DNA of 9,008 bases from Actinomycetes bacterium (GTDB taxonomy: Bacteria; Actinomycetota; Actinomycetes; Propionibacteriales; Propionibacteriaceae). Every line of letters begins with the position of its first letter. Position 1 is the first letter of the stretch. Made by a program: the position numbers and the translations under genes. Where the stretch lies: positions 1-9,008 of the forward strand of contig JAEYUH010000132.1 of NCBI GenBank assembly GCA_023432725.1, given 5' to 3'. Under the pieces are notes generated by a model. That model saw nothing but the letters and a program-made list of their open reading frames with translations, searched no databases and had not been told where the DNA came from. Below are positions 1 to 5,990 of the stretch, one piece after another.

Positions 1-1554
1 GTCGCCCGCGACCCGTCCCTCCACCTGGTGCAGCTGAACTCGTTCGGGTGCGGAGTGGACGCCGTCACCACCGACCAGGTGCAGGAGATCCTCGAGGCGG
101 CCGGTGACGTGTACACCGTCCTCAAGATCGACGAGGTCTCCAACCTCGGGGCTGCCACGATCCGGCTCCGCTCGATGAAGGCGGCTGCCGCCGAGCGGCG
201 CGGCTCCGCCACCGTGTCGACCTTCGGTCCGCCGGGGGAGCGCACGCTGTTCACCCTCGAGGCCCGCGACACCCACACCGTCTACGCCCCGCAGATGGCG
301 CCGATCCACTTCCGGCTGCTGATGCCTGCGTTGCGCCGGGCCGGGCTCAACGTCGAGTTGCTGGAGAAGGCCTCCGCCGAGGACGTCGAGGTGGGGCTGA
401 AGTACGTCAACAACGATGCCTGTTTCCCGGCGATCATGGTGGTCGGCCAGCTGGTGAACAAGATCCGCTCCGGGGAGGCCGACCCGGACCGGATCTCGGT
501 CGGCATCACCCAGACCGGCGGGATGTGCCGGGCCACCAACTACGCCGGGCTGCTGCGCAAGGCGCTGGCCGACGCCGGCTACCCGCAGGTGCCGGTGCTG
601 GCGATCAGCGTCCAGGGGCTCGAGCCCAACCCCGGCTTCAAGCTCACCCCCGCGATGGCCCACCCCGCCCTGATGTCCTTCGTGCTGGGTGACCTGCTGC
701 AGACGGTGCTGCTGCGGGTGCGTCCCTACGAAGCGGTGCCGGGCACCGCGAACGCCTTGTACCTGCGCTGGGACACGATCTGCCAGGAATGGTTGCAGCA
801 CGGCGGCTACAGCGCGACGCTCGGCGGCTCGGTGGGGTACAGCTGGCTGGTCTCGAGCCTGGTGCGCGAGTTCGACCGGCTCGCGCTGCGCGACATCCCG
901 AGGAAGCCCCGGGTCGGCCTGGTCGGCGAGATCCTGGTCAAGTTCCATCCCGACGCCAACAACCATGCCGTCGACGTGATCGAGGCCGAGGGCTGCGAGG
1001 CGGTGCTGCCGGGCATCCTGCCGTTCTTCCTGATGCCCCTGCTCTCGGCGCAGTACCAGTGGGACACCCTCGGGATCGGGCCACGGTCGCACCACGTGAA
1101 GAAGCTGGCGATGTGGCTGATCGAGAAGTACCAGACGCCGGTGATCAGGGCGCTGGCGCGGACCCACGGCAAGTTCGACCCGCCGCCGTCCATGAAGGAC
1201 CTCGCGGCCAAGGCGGACGGGATCATCTCGCTCGGAACCCGCGCCGGCGAGGGCTGGCTGCTCACCGCCGAGATGGTGGAGCTCATCGAGCTGGGGGCGC
1301 CGAACATCATCTGCGCCCAGCCCTTCGCCTGCCTGCCCAACCACGTGGTGGGCAAGGGGATGTTCGCCGAGCTGCGACGCCGCTACCCCCAGGCCAACGT
1401 GGTGTCGGTCGACTACGACCCCGGTGCTTCCGAGGTCAACCAGCTCAACCGGATCAAGCTGATGGTCGCCACCGCTCACAAGAACCACCAACCCCCGATC
1501 GGCGACCGTCCGCTGGTGCCGCGCACCGGACCGGTGTCCGCGCCCGCGCGCTGA
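1..1554 (+). CDS. 2-hydroxyacyl-CoA dehydratase activator/HgdB-like Fe-S protein, C-terminal part (5' end outside window)
   Basis: The reading frame is open from base 1 and ends at TGA 1552-1554, giving 517 codons of a protein that begins upstream. A GTG at 28 is internal: conserved family sequence lies on both sides of it. The text matches the C-terminal region of large (often >1,000 aa) activator proteins related to 2-hydroxyglutaryl-CoA dehydratase. The pattern NSFGCGVD...LKIDEVSNLGAATIRLRS comes first, then GLKYVNNDACFPA and QTGGMCRATNY. Cysteines at visible codons 17, 141 and 176 sit in these conserved motifs and are likely Fe-S ligands (inference from the family). In known systems the N-terminal ASKHA ATPase part drives electrons one at a time into a radical dehydratase; that part is not visible here. 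Some members are orphan activators of unknown substrate, so the substrate is open. The tail (last ~20 residues) is Pro/Arg-rich and looks unconserved. It converges on the next gene. Confidence 0.85.
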   Translation, partial: VARDPSLHLVQLNSFGCGVDAVTTDQVQEILEAAGDVYTVLKIDEVSNLGAATIRLRSMKAAAAERRGSATVSTFGPPGERTLFTLEARDTHTVYAPQMAPIHFRLLMPALRRAGLNVELLEKASAEDVEVGLKYVNNDACFPAIMVVGQLVNKIRSGEADPDRISVGITQTGGMCRATNYAGLLRKALADAGYPQVPVLAISVQGLEPNPGFKLTPAMAHPALMSFVLGDLLQTVLLRVRPYEAVPGTANALYLRWDTICQEWLQHGGYSATLGGSVGYSWLVSSLVREFDRLALRDIPRKPRVGLVGEILVKFHPDANNHAVDVIEAEGCEAVLPGILPFFLMPLLSAQYQWDTLGIGPRSHHVKKLAMWLIEKYQTPVIRALARTHGKFDPPPSMKDLAAKADGIISLGTRAGEGWLLTAEMVELIELGAPNIICAQPFACLPNHVVGKGMFAELRRRYPQANVVSVDYDPGASEVNQLNRIKLMVATAHKNHQPPIGDRPLVPRTGPVSAPAR

Positions 1555-1561
1555 CCCCCGT

Positions 1562-1631
1562 CCAACTTCTGCCGGCTAGCGGGGTTGGCCGAGGGATGGG
1601 TCGGCCGGGTGGGCTATCTGGCAGAAGCTGG
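1562..1631. terminator. Long imperfect foldback between convergent genes, probable bidirectional terminator
   Basis: Bases 1562-1580 and 1613-1631 are inverted repeats matching at 16 of 19 positions, including a run of 8 perfect pairs (CTTCTGCC with GGCAGAAG). Nested inside is a second hairpin, GGCCGA 1587-1592 with TCGGCC 1601-1606, with an 8-nt loop and two possible G-U pairs extending it. The structure starts 8 nt after the plus-strand stop (1554) and 5 nt after the minus-strand stop (1637), so it is placed nearly symmetrically for both converging genes. Neither side has a U-run, which is common for actinobacterial terminators but leaves the call uncertain. It could instead be a copy of a dispersed repeat. 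Confidence 0.5.
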
Positions 1632-1636
1632 TGAGG

Positions 1637-2080
1637 TCAGCCCCGGAGCATGTCGAGAACCGCCGCGACCCGGCGGGCCCTGGTCTCGGCCGCCTTGGCC
1701 GACGCGATGGCAGTGGCGTGGGCCTTCTTGTGGCTGAAGGAGAGCTTCTCCCAGGCAGCGGCGGCGACCGGGTCCTGCGCGAGGGCGGCGGCGAGGTCGT
1801 CGGGGACGTCCACAGTCCGGGGCGCGTCGTCGAACTCGAGGCTCACCTCCACCTCGTCGCCCGCCCCGCGTCCGGTGGCGCGGCGGGTCTCGGCGTTGAA
1901 GCTCAGCCAGAACTGGCCGCCCATGAACGCCGTGGTGTTGCGGTAGCTGTAGCCGCCGTCGATGGTGACCACCACAGGCACCCGCTTGCCGCGGCCGAAG
2001 GACGCCACCACCTCGTCCGGCACCACGATCCCGACGTTGTTGCCTCCGGCCGGCTGCAGCACGGTGCGGAAGCTCGGCAT
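1637..2080 (-). CDS. DUF1905 / YdeI-OmpD-associated (bacteriocin-protection-like) family protein
   Basis: The protein has 147 aa. Residues ~1-85 read as a DUF1905 domain: the F-x-T-V-L start, [13 protein letters not shown], a [12 protein letters not shown] strand, [21 protein letters not shown], then [11 protein letters not shown]. Residues ~92-147 match the YdeI/OmpD-associated C-terminal region: [13 protein letters not shown], a helix with W110 and [24 protein letters not shown]. Both domains are common in small bacterial proteins of poorly known biochemical role; the 'bacteriocin protection' label is historical and not evidence of function here. The ATG shares its A with the TGA of ald (TGATG). 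No Shine-Dalgarno sequence lies ahead of it, so translation probably depends on re-initiation after ald. No signal peptide or membrane helix is visible, so it is probably cytoplasmic. Confidence 0.85.
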   Translation of the reverse strand: MPSFRTVLQPAGGNNVGIVVPDEVVASFGRGKRVPVVVTIDGGYSYRNTTAFMGGQFWLSFNAETRRATGRGAGDEVEVSLEFDDAPRTVDVPDDLAAALAQDPVAAAAWEKLSFSHKKAHATAIASAKAAETRARRVAAVLDMLRG

Positions 2081-3195
2081 CAGCCGAGCACCTGGGCGAG
2101 CGGGGTGAACTCCCGGCCGAAGGCCTCGGCCACGGCGGGGTAGGTGATCCCTCCGGCGTGGGTGTTCAGGCCCTTGGCCAGGGCCGGGTCGTCGGCCAGC
2201 GCCCGCCTCCAGCCCTTGTCGGCCAACTGCAGGGCGTAGGCGAGGGTGGCGTTGGTGAGCGCCCACGTGGAGGTGTTGGGCACCGCGCCGGGCATGTTGG
2301 AGACGCAGTAGAACACCGAGTCGTGCACCACGTAGGTGGGGTCGGCGTGGGTAGTCGGACGGGAGTCCTCGAAGCAGCCGCCCTGGTCGATCGAGACGTC
2401 CACCAGCACCGACCCGGGGCGCATCTGGGCGACCATCTCGTTGGTCACCAGCTTGGGAGCCCTGCCTCCCGGTACCAGCACGGTGCCGATCACCATGTCG
2501 GCGGCCAGCACCTGCTCGCGCACCGAGAGCTTGCTCGACACAATCCCGTGCACCCGGTTGTCGTACCGCCAGAAGGTGGTTCGCAGCTTGTCCAGGTCGG
2601 TGTCGAGGATGGTCACGTCGGCGCCCATCCCGAGCGCAACGTTGGCGGCGTTCTGTCCCGCGACCCCGCCGCCGAGCACCACCACCTTCGCGTTCGCCAC
2701 CCCGCCGACGCAGCCCATCAGCACCCCGCGGCCGCCCTGCGCCTTCATCATGGCGTGCGCCCCGACCTGCGGCGCCAGGCAGCCCGCCACCTCCGACATC
2801 GGGTAGAGCAGCGGCAACAGGCCGCTGGGCAGCTGGACGGTCTCGTACGCGATCGCGGTGGTGCCCGCTGCCAGCAGCGCATCCAGGCCGGCCTGGTCGG
2901 CGGCCAGGTGCAGGTACGTGAACAGCACCAGGTCGTCGCGCAGCCGGTGGTACTCGGCAGCCACCGGCTCCTTCACCTTGAGCACCATCTCGCCGGCCGC
3001 CCAGGTCGCGTCCGCGTCCGGCAGGATGGTCGCCCCCTGCGCGGCGAAGTCGGCATCGGAGATGGACGATCCCAGCCCCGCGCCCGACTCGATGAACACC
3101 TCGTGGCCATGCGAGACCAGTTCGGCCACCCCGACCGGTGTGATCGCCACCCGGTACTCGTGGTTCTTGACCTCGGACGGAATCGCGACGCGCAT
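2080..3195 (-). CDS. ald: Alanine dehydrogenase (NAD-dependent)
   Basis: The protein has 371 aa, the typical length of bacterial alanine dehydrogenases. The enzyme interconverts L-alanine with pyruvate plus ammonia using NAD(H) in the cytoplasm, and some members also reduce glyoxylate. Known family residues fall at expected positions: Arg15 in EYRVAITP and Lys75 in KVKEP (substrate binding), His96 in YLHLA and Asp270 in SIDQGG (catalytic). The Rossmann dinucleotide loop [10 protein letters not shown] is at 175-184, with Asp198 (TILDTD) placed to bind the NAD ribose. The start is set at ATG 3195: AGAGAGG (minus strand, 3211-3205) lies 9 nt before it but directly abuts the other in-frame ATG at 3204. 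The frame stays open far upstream, antisense to the riboswitch and permease, but that text has no family similarity. Ald probably links amino-acid nitrogen to pyruvate metabolism and is first in an operon with the DUF1905 gene. Confidence 0.97.
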   Translation of the reverse strand: MRVAIPSEVKNHEYRVAITPVGVAELVSHGHEVFIESGAGLGSSISDADFAAQGATILPDADATWAAGEMVLKVKEPVAAEYHRLRDDLVLFTYLHLAADQAGLDALLAAGTTAIAYETVQLPSGLLPLLYPMSEVAGCLAPQVGAHAMMKAQGGRGVLMGCVGGVANAKVVVLGGGVAGQNAANVALGMGADVTILDTDLDKLRTTFWRYDNRVHGIVSSKLSVREQVLAADMVIGTVLVPGGRAPKLVTNEMVAQMRPGSVLVDVSIDQGGCFEDSRPTTHADPTYVVHDSVFYCVSNMPGAVPNTSTWALTNATLAYALQLADKGWRRALADDPALAKGLNTHAGGITYPAVAEAFGREFTPLAQVLG

Positions 3196-3204
3196 CGCAC
3201 GCAT

Positions 3205-3211
3205 CCTCTCT
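3205..3211 (-). promoter_or_regulatory. Ribosome binding site that decides the ald start
   Basis: AGAGAGG on the minus strand ends immediately before an ATG at 3204 and 9 nt before the ATG at 3195. Only the second has usable spacing, and it gives the family-standard N-terminus [10 protein letters not shown] and length 371. Confidence 0.75.
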
Positions 3212-3235
3212 GGCGCGCGGGGTGGCGCCCAGCTG

Positions 3236-3251
3236 ACCGCCGGCCGGCGGT
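3236..3251. repeat. 16-bp perfect palindrome in the ald upstream region
   Basis: ACCGCCGGCCGGCGGT is identical to its reverse complement over all 16 bases and stops at a G-G mismatch on the flanks. It lies about 40 bp upstream of the ald start. It could be an operator for a dimeric regulator or a hairpin in the ald leader. In such GC-rich DNA it may also be chance. Confidence 0.45.
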
Positions 3252-3350
3252 GTGCGGTGACATCTTTGCACCGCGGACGGGCCCGGCGGCAGGGGATCGG
3301 GCCGGCAACCACGCCTCTCTCGAACCGCCGTGGCGCAGGTCTGCTCACGC

Positions 3351-3356
3351 TATGCT
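3351..3356 (+). promoter_or_regulatory. Candidate -10 element (TATGCT) for the riboswitch transcript
   Basis: TATGCT matches the actinobacterial TANNNT -10 pattern. It would place the transcript start at about 3362-3364, just before the first base of the riboswitch P1 helix at 3367. No convincing TTGACA-like -35 is seen 16-18 bp upstream. The rest of 3212-3350 shows no other promoter-like element I would defend; on the minus strand TAGCGT (3353-3348) overlaps the same spot and could serve ald, but is too far from a start to judge. Confidence 0.4.
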
Positions 3357-3366
3357 GGGCGGCGAA

Positions 3367-3492
3367 CGTGCTCCGGGGTCGGTGTAATTCCGAACCGGCG
3401 GTGACAGTCCGCGACCCGGTCCGCTGCTGCGGCCCGGTTGAGCTGGTGGAATTCCAGCGCCGACGGTGAAAGTCCGGATGGGAGGCAGCACG
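3367..3492 (+). ncRNA. FMN riboswitch (RFN element) aptamer
   Basis: The conserved core of the FMN aptamer is readable in order. P1 pairs CGTGCT 3367-3372 with AGCACG 3487-3492, continued by CC 3373-3374 with GG 3484-3485 across a bulged C. P2 is TCGG 3379-3382 with CCGA 3390-3393 around the TGTAATT loop. ACCGGCGGTGACAGTCCGCGA follows in pieces, with P3 as GCGG 3398-3401 and CCGC 3409-3412. P4 is a variable hairpin with CCGC 3421-3424 and GCGG 3429-3432. P5 is GCTGG 3442-3446 with CCAGC 3454-3458 around TGGAATT. P6 is CGG 3464-3466 with CCG 3474-3476, inside the near-invariant GCCGACGGTGAAAGTCCGG, followed by ATGGGAGG. These elements bind flavin mononucleotide and shut off riboflavin synthesis or uptake genes when FMN is plentiful. 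It lies 5' of the permease gene on the same strand. Confidence 0.96.
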
Positions 3493-3561
3493 GGCGCTCG
3501 ACAGCATGCGCTGCCGGGTGCCCTCTGACGCACCCCGGTCCACGTCAGGACCGGAGGACAG
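3493..3561 (+). promoter_or_regulatory. Riboswitch expression platform with SD-sequestering hairpin
   Basis: Several competing stems are visible. CCGGTCC 3535-3541 pairs perfectly with GGACCGG 3548-3554, hiding the first two bases of the GGAGG ribosome binding site (3553-3557), which lies 4 nt before the ATG. CTGACG 3525-3530 can instead pair with CGTCAG 3543-3548, which is incompatible with that hairpin and would free the site. GGGTGC 3516-3521 pairs with GCACCC 3530-3535. The 3' strand of P1 (GGCAGC 3484-3489) can pair with GCTGCC 3510-3515. No U-run follows any stem, so control of translation rather than transcription termination is the better guess. The order of switching is inferred. Confidence 0.65.
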
Positions 3562-4326
3562 ATGACACAGCGACAGCCCTGGCGGGGGATCACCGTCACG
3601 GCTCCCGTGCTGCTGGCCGCGGTCCTGCTGCTCGGCTGGGGGTTGACGACCAGCCTGGGTTCGATCCCCGAGTACCTGCTGCCGACGCCGGCCGCTGTCG
3701 GTGCCCGGCTCGTTCACGATGTCACCACCGGCACGTTGTGGCCCTACCTGGGGCTCACCCTCGCCGAGGCCTTCGGCGGCTGCCTGCTCGGCGCTGCTGT
3801 CGCGCTGCCGCTGGCGGTCGCCATCCACCGGCTGCGCTGGGTGCGGGCGGGCGTCCAGCCCTTCCTTGGCGCCACCCAGGCCATCCCCGCCATCGCGCTG
3901 GCACCCCTGCTGGTGCTGTGGGTGGGGTACGGGTTGTGGCCGGTGATCCTGCTCTGCTCGCTGATGGTGTTCTTCCCGATCCTTGTGTCCAGCGTGCTCG
4001 GCCTGCGTCACGTCGACCCGGACGTGATCAGGGCGGCGCGGGTGGACGGCGCCGGCAGGTTCCGCCTGCTCACCGAGATCGAGGCCCCGCTGGCCTGGCC
4101 CGCGGTGCTGGCAGGGGTCCGCAACGGGTTCACGCTGTCGGTCACAGGGGCGGTGGTCGGCGAGATGGTGATGGGCGGACGCGGCCTCGGCATGGTGCTC
4201 ACCGTGCAGCGCGATGCCGTCGACACCACCGGCATGTTCGCCACCATCGCGGTGCTCTGCCTCGTCGCCGCCGGTATCTACAGCCTCATCTACGCCTGGG
4301 AACGCAGTTCCCGCTTCATCATCTGA
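3562..4326 (+). CDS. ribX: ABC transporter permease, RibX-like (FMN riboswitch-controlled)
   Basis: The protein has 254 aa, the usual size for single-domain importer permeases of the SsuC/TauC/ThiX type (BPD_transp_1). Hydrophobic helices lie near residues 11-29, 64-88, 106-122, 124-147, 188-205 and 225-246. The cytoplasmic EAA loop that docks the ATPase is seen around 155-187, reading IRAARVDGAGRFRLLTEIE then AP..WP, with the expected central Gly. The start ATG has GGAGG 4 nt upstream, inside the riboswitch expression platform. The substrate-binding lipoprotein gene follows after 17 nt. Sequence alone would fit sulfonate, taurine, nitrate or pyrimidine importers. The FMN riboswitch points to riboflavin or a flavin precursor, as in the RibXY systems described in other bacteria. 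No ATP-binding subunit is encoded beside it, so it presumably uses one from elsewhere. Family assignment is firm; substrate is inferred from regulation. Confidence 0.85.
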   Translation: MTQRQPWRGITVTAPVLLAAVLLLGWGLTTSLGSIPEYLLPTPAAVGARLVHDVTTGTLWPYLGLTLAEAFGGCLLGAAVALPLAVAIHRLRWVRAGVQPFLGATQAIPAIALAPLLVLWVGYGLWPVILLCSLMVFFPILVSSVLGLRHVDPDVIRAARVDGAGRFRLLTEIEAPLAWPAVLAGVRNGFTLSVTGAVVGEMVMGGRGLGMVLTVQRDAVDTTGMFATIAVLCLVAAGIYSLIYAWERSSRFII

Positions 4327-4328
4327 CC

Positions 4329-4333
4329 GGAGG
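4329..4333 (+). promoter_or_regulatory. Ribosome binding site of the ribY-like gene
   Basis: GGAGG begins 2 nt after the permease stop codon and ends 10 nt before ATG 4344. It supports this start over the longer open frame that runs back through the riboswitch. Confidence 0.7.
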
Positions 4334-4343
4334 AACACCCCCC

Positions 4344-5378
4344 ATGCGCAAGCTCATCCCGCTGCTCCTGCTGGCCGTGCTGGCCGGCTGCGCCCCCGCC
4401 GCGGCTCCCGGCACCACCGCCCCCGGCCCGTCCGGGGAACCGTCCCCCAGCGCATCGGGCACGGCTGCCCCCGCGAGGATCGGGCTGTCCTACATCCCCA
4501 ACATCCAGTTCGCGCCGTTCTACCTGGCGGAGGCGGACGGGCTCTTCGCCAGCGACGCCACCTGGGCGACGCTGCGCCACCACGGAGCCAACGAAGGGCT
4601 GTTCACCGCGATCGCGGCCGGCCAGGAGGACTTCGTGATCGCCGGCGGCGACGAGGCGCTGCAGGCCCGCGAACAGGGCGTCGATCTGGTCTCGATCGCC
4701 ACCTTGTACCGGGTGAACCCGGTGGAGGTCATCGTGCGGGCGGACGGGCCGGTGCGCGAACTGACGGACCTGGCGGGCAAGCGGATCGGCGTCCCGGGCC
4801 GGTACGGCACCTCCTGGTTCGGCCTGCTGGTCGCGCTGCGCACGGCGGGGCTGTCGGAGACCGATGTCGAGGTGGTGGAGATCGGCTACACCCAGCAGGC
4901 CGCGCTGACCACCGACAAGGTGGACGCGGTGGTCGGGTTCTCCAACAACGACCTCGTGCAGTTCGGGCTGGCAGGGGTCGAGGTGCGCGGCCTGCCGATC
5001 GTGACCGAGGGCGCGGCCCCGCTGGTGGCAGCCAGCCTGCTCACCACCCGGGAGTACCTGAACGCCCATCCCGACGTCGCCCGTGGCGTCGCGCAGGCGA
5101 TGGTGGCCGGGGTGGCCGCCGCCGCTGCCGACCCCGCGCGGGCCGTCGAGGTTTCCGCCGGCCACGTCCCCGGGCTCGACCAGGAGGCGGCCAGGGACGC
5201 CGCCAGGGCCACCCTCGACGCCACCCTGGCGATCATGCTCACCCCGGACGGACGGGCGGACGGCAGCATCGACACCGCGACCTGGCAGGCGATGGGGGAG
5301 TTCATGACCGGGGCGGGGCTGCTGGCCGCCGCGCCGGATGTCGCCGCGGCCATCGCCCCTGAGGTGCTCGGGTCATAG
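4344..5378 (+). CDS. ribY: ABC transporter substrate-binding lipoprotein, RibY-like (NMT1/THI5 type)
   Basis: The protein has 344 aa. The N-terminus is a lipoprotein signal: MRK, a Leu/Ala-rich core, then lipobox L13-A14-G15-C16, so Cys16 would be lipidated and the protein held on the outer face of the membrane. Residues ~17-46 form a Pro/Ser/Thr/Gly linker. From ~47 the fold reads as an NMT1/THI5-like periplasmic-binding protein: IGLSYIPNIQFAPFYLAEADGLF, then FTAIAAGQEDFVIAGGDEALQA, LTDLAGKRIGVPGRYGTSWFG, QQAALTTDKVDAVVGFSNND, and a helical C-terminal part. These steps match the binding proteins of thiamine-precursor, aromatic and sulfonate importers. The FMN riboswitch upstream of the paired permease makes riboflavin or a related flavin the best ligand guess. 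Pyrimidine thiamine precursor is the main alternative. The start is fixed by the lipobox and by GGAGG 10 nt upstream. The next gene follows after 36 nt with no clear terminator. Confidence 0.85.
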   Translation: MRKLIPLLLLAVLAGCAPAAAPGTTAPGPSGEPSPSASGTAAPARIGLSYIPNIQFAPFYLAEADGLFASDATWATLRHHGANEGLFTAIAAGQEDFVIAGGDEALQAREQGVDLVSIATLYRVNPVEVIVRADGPVRELTDLAGKRIGVPGRYGTSWFGLLVALRTAGLSETDVEVVEIGYTQQAALTTDKVDAVVGFSNNDLVQFGLAGVEVRGLPIVTEGAAPLVAASLLTTREYLNAHPDVARGVAQAMVAGVAAAAADPARAVEVSAGHVPGLDQEAARDAARATLDATLAIMLTPDGRADGSIDTATWQAMGEFMTGAGLLAAAPDVAAAIAPEVLGS

Positions 5379-5404
5379 GCTGTCGCCACTACCCGGTGAA
5401 GCTC

Positions 5405-5410
5405 AGGGGG
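5405..5410 (+). promoter_or_regulatory. Ribosome binding site of the PCMT-family gene
   Basis: AGGGGG lies 4 nt before ATG 5415. The 36-nt gap after the ribY-like gene holds a TAGGCT (5376-5381) that fits TANNNT, but without a -35 it is not a convincing promoter, so read-through from the riboswitch unit is likely. Confidence 0.5.
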
Positions 5411-5414
5411 TGGC

Positions 5415-5990
5415 ATGGCCGGACGTCCCGCCCGGCGGGCAGCTGCGGCACTCGAGGCGGTGCCGAGGGCCGCGTACCTGCCGCCGGAGGTGAGGCCCCA
5501 CGCCCACCGCGACGAGGCACTGCCGATCGGCTGGGGTTCCACCAATTCCCAGCCGCGAACCGTGCAGTACATGCTGCGGCTGCTGGATCCCCGGCCCGGG
5601 ATGCGGGTGCTGGACGTCGGCGCCGGTTCGGGGTGGACGACCGACCTGCTGGCCTGGCTGGTCGGACCGGCGGGCCGGGTGATCGGCACCGAGCTGATCC
5701 CCGAACTGGTGGAACGCAGCCGCGCCGCGCTCACCGCCGACCACGCCGAGGTGCGGCTGGCAAGGCGTGATGTCCTCGGCGCGCCGGCGGACGCCCCGTT
5801 CGACAGGATCCTCGTCTCCGCCGAGGCGCACCGGCTGCCGCAGCAGTTGGTCGACCAACTCGCCTCCGGCGGCAGGATGGTGCTGCCGCTCACCGGCCGC
5901 CTCGTGGTGGTGAGCCTGCCGCGCGGCGTCCCGGTGGTCAATCGGGCGCCCGGGGAATTCCGCTTCGTCCCACTACTGTTAGCGCCATGA
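5415..5990 (+). CDS. pcm: Protein-L-isoaspartate O-methyltransferase family protein
   Basis: The protein has 191 aa, slightly short for PCMT (usually ~205-225). These cytoplasmic enzymes transfer a methyl group from S-adenosylmethionine to L-isoaspartyl residues in aged proteins, starting their repair. Visible motifs are the substrate-side loop IGWGSTNSQPRTV (38-50), SAM motif I VLDVGAGSGWTT (65-76), the acidic residue of GTELIPELVE (Glu93), Asp119 (RRDV), PFDRILVSA (128-136), and QLASGGRMVLPL (148-159). The usual T-I-S/T-x-P substrate loop reads T-N-S-Q-P, so the Ser/Thr contacting the isoaspartyl group seems kept. The C-terminus is shortened compared with typical members, ending soon after the core sheet. 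Its TGA overlaps the ATG of the deaminase gene by ATGA, indicating translational coupling. PCMT-like enzymes also occur as modifiers of peptide natural products, but no precursor peptide is visible here, so housekeeping repair is the default. Confidence 0.88.
   Translation: MAGRPARRAAAALEAVPRAAYLPPEVRPHAHRDEALPIGWGSTNSQPRTVQYMLRLLDPRPGMRVLDVGAGSGWTTDLLAWLVGPAGRVIGTELIPELVERSRAALTADHAEVRLARRDVLGAPADAPFDRILVSAEAHRLPQQLVDQLASGGRMVLPLTGRLVVVSLPRGVPVVNRAPGEFRFVPLLLAP
5974..5979 (+). promoter_or_regulatory. Candidate -10 element (TACTGT) for a leaderless deaminase transcript
   Basis: TACTGT fits TANNNT and ends 7 nt before the A of ATG 5987, the spacing expected if transcription starts at the start codon itself. 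The deaminase gene has no clear Shine-Dalgarno sequence, which agrees. No -35 is recognisable, and the bases also code for the end of the PCMT protein. Confidence 0.35.

Noticed and set aside
789..1634. 281-residue plus-strand open frame overlapping the activator gene
   Set aside because: Arg/Gly/Ala-rich alternative-frame text; the overlapping frame contains conserved family motifs throughout.
2158..3387. 409-residue plus-strand open frame opposite ald
   Set aside because: No domain; a Val/His/Gly/Gln/Arg-rich shadow of a certain gene, running into the FMN aptamer.
3511..3541. Rho-independent terminator in the riboswitch tail
   Set aside because: Stems are present but no U-run follows, and the stems overlap the ribosome binding site; translational control explains them better.
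3196..4338. Open frame continuing upstream of ald on the minus strand, adding ~380 residues
   Set aside because: It runs antisense through the riboswitch and the permease gene, has low-complexity His/Gln/Arg/Gly-rich text, and the family-standard N-terminus with a well-placed ribosome binding site is at 3195.
3438..4343. Open frame extending the binding-protein gene upstream to within the riboswitch
   Set aside because: The extension overlaps the aptamer and the permease gene in another frame. The lipobox signal and GGAGG fix the start at 4344.
5376..5381. TAGGCT as a -10 box for the PCMT gene
   Set aside because: It includes the stop codon of the previous gene, has no -35 partner, and the hexamer pattern is loose enough to occur by chance.
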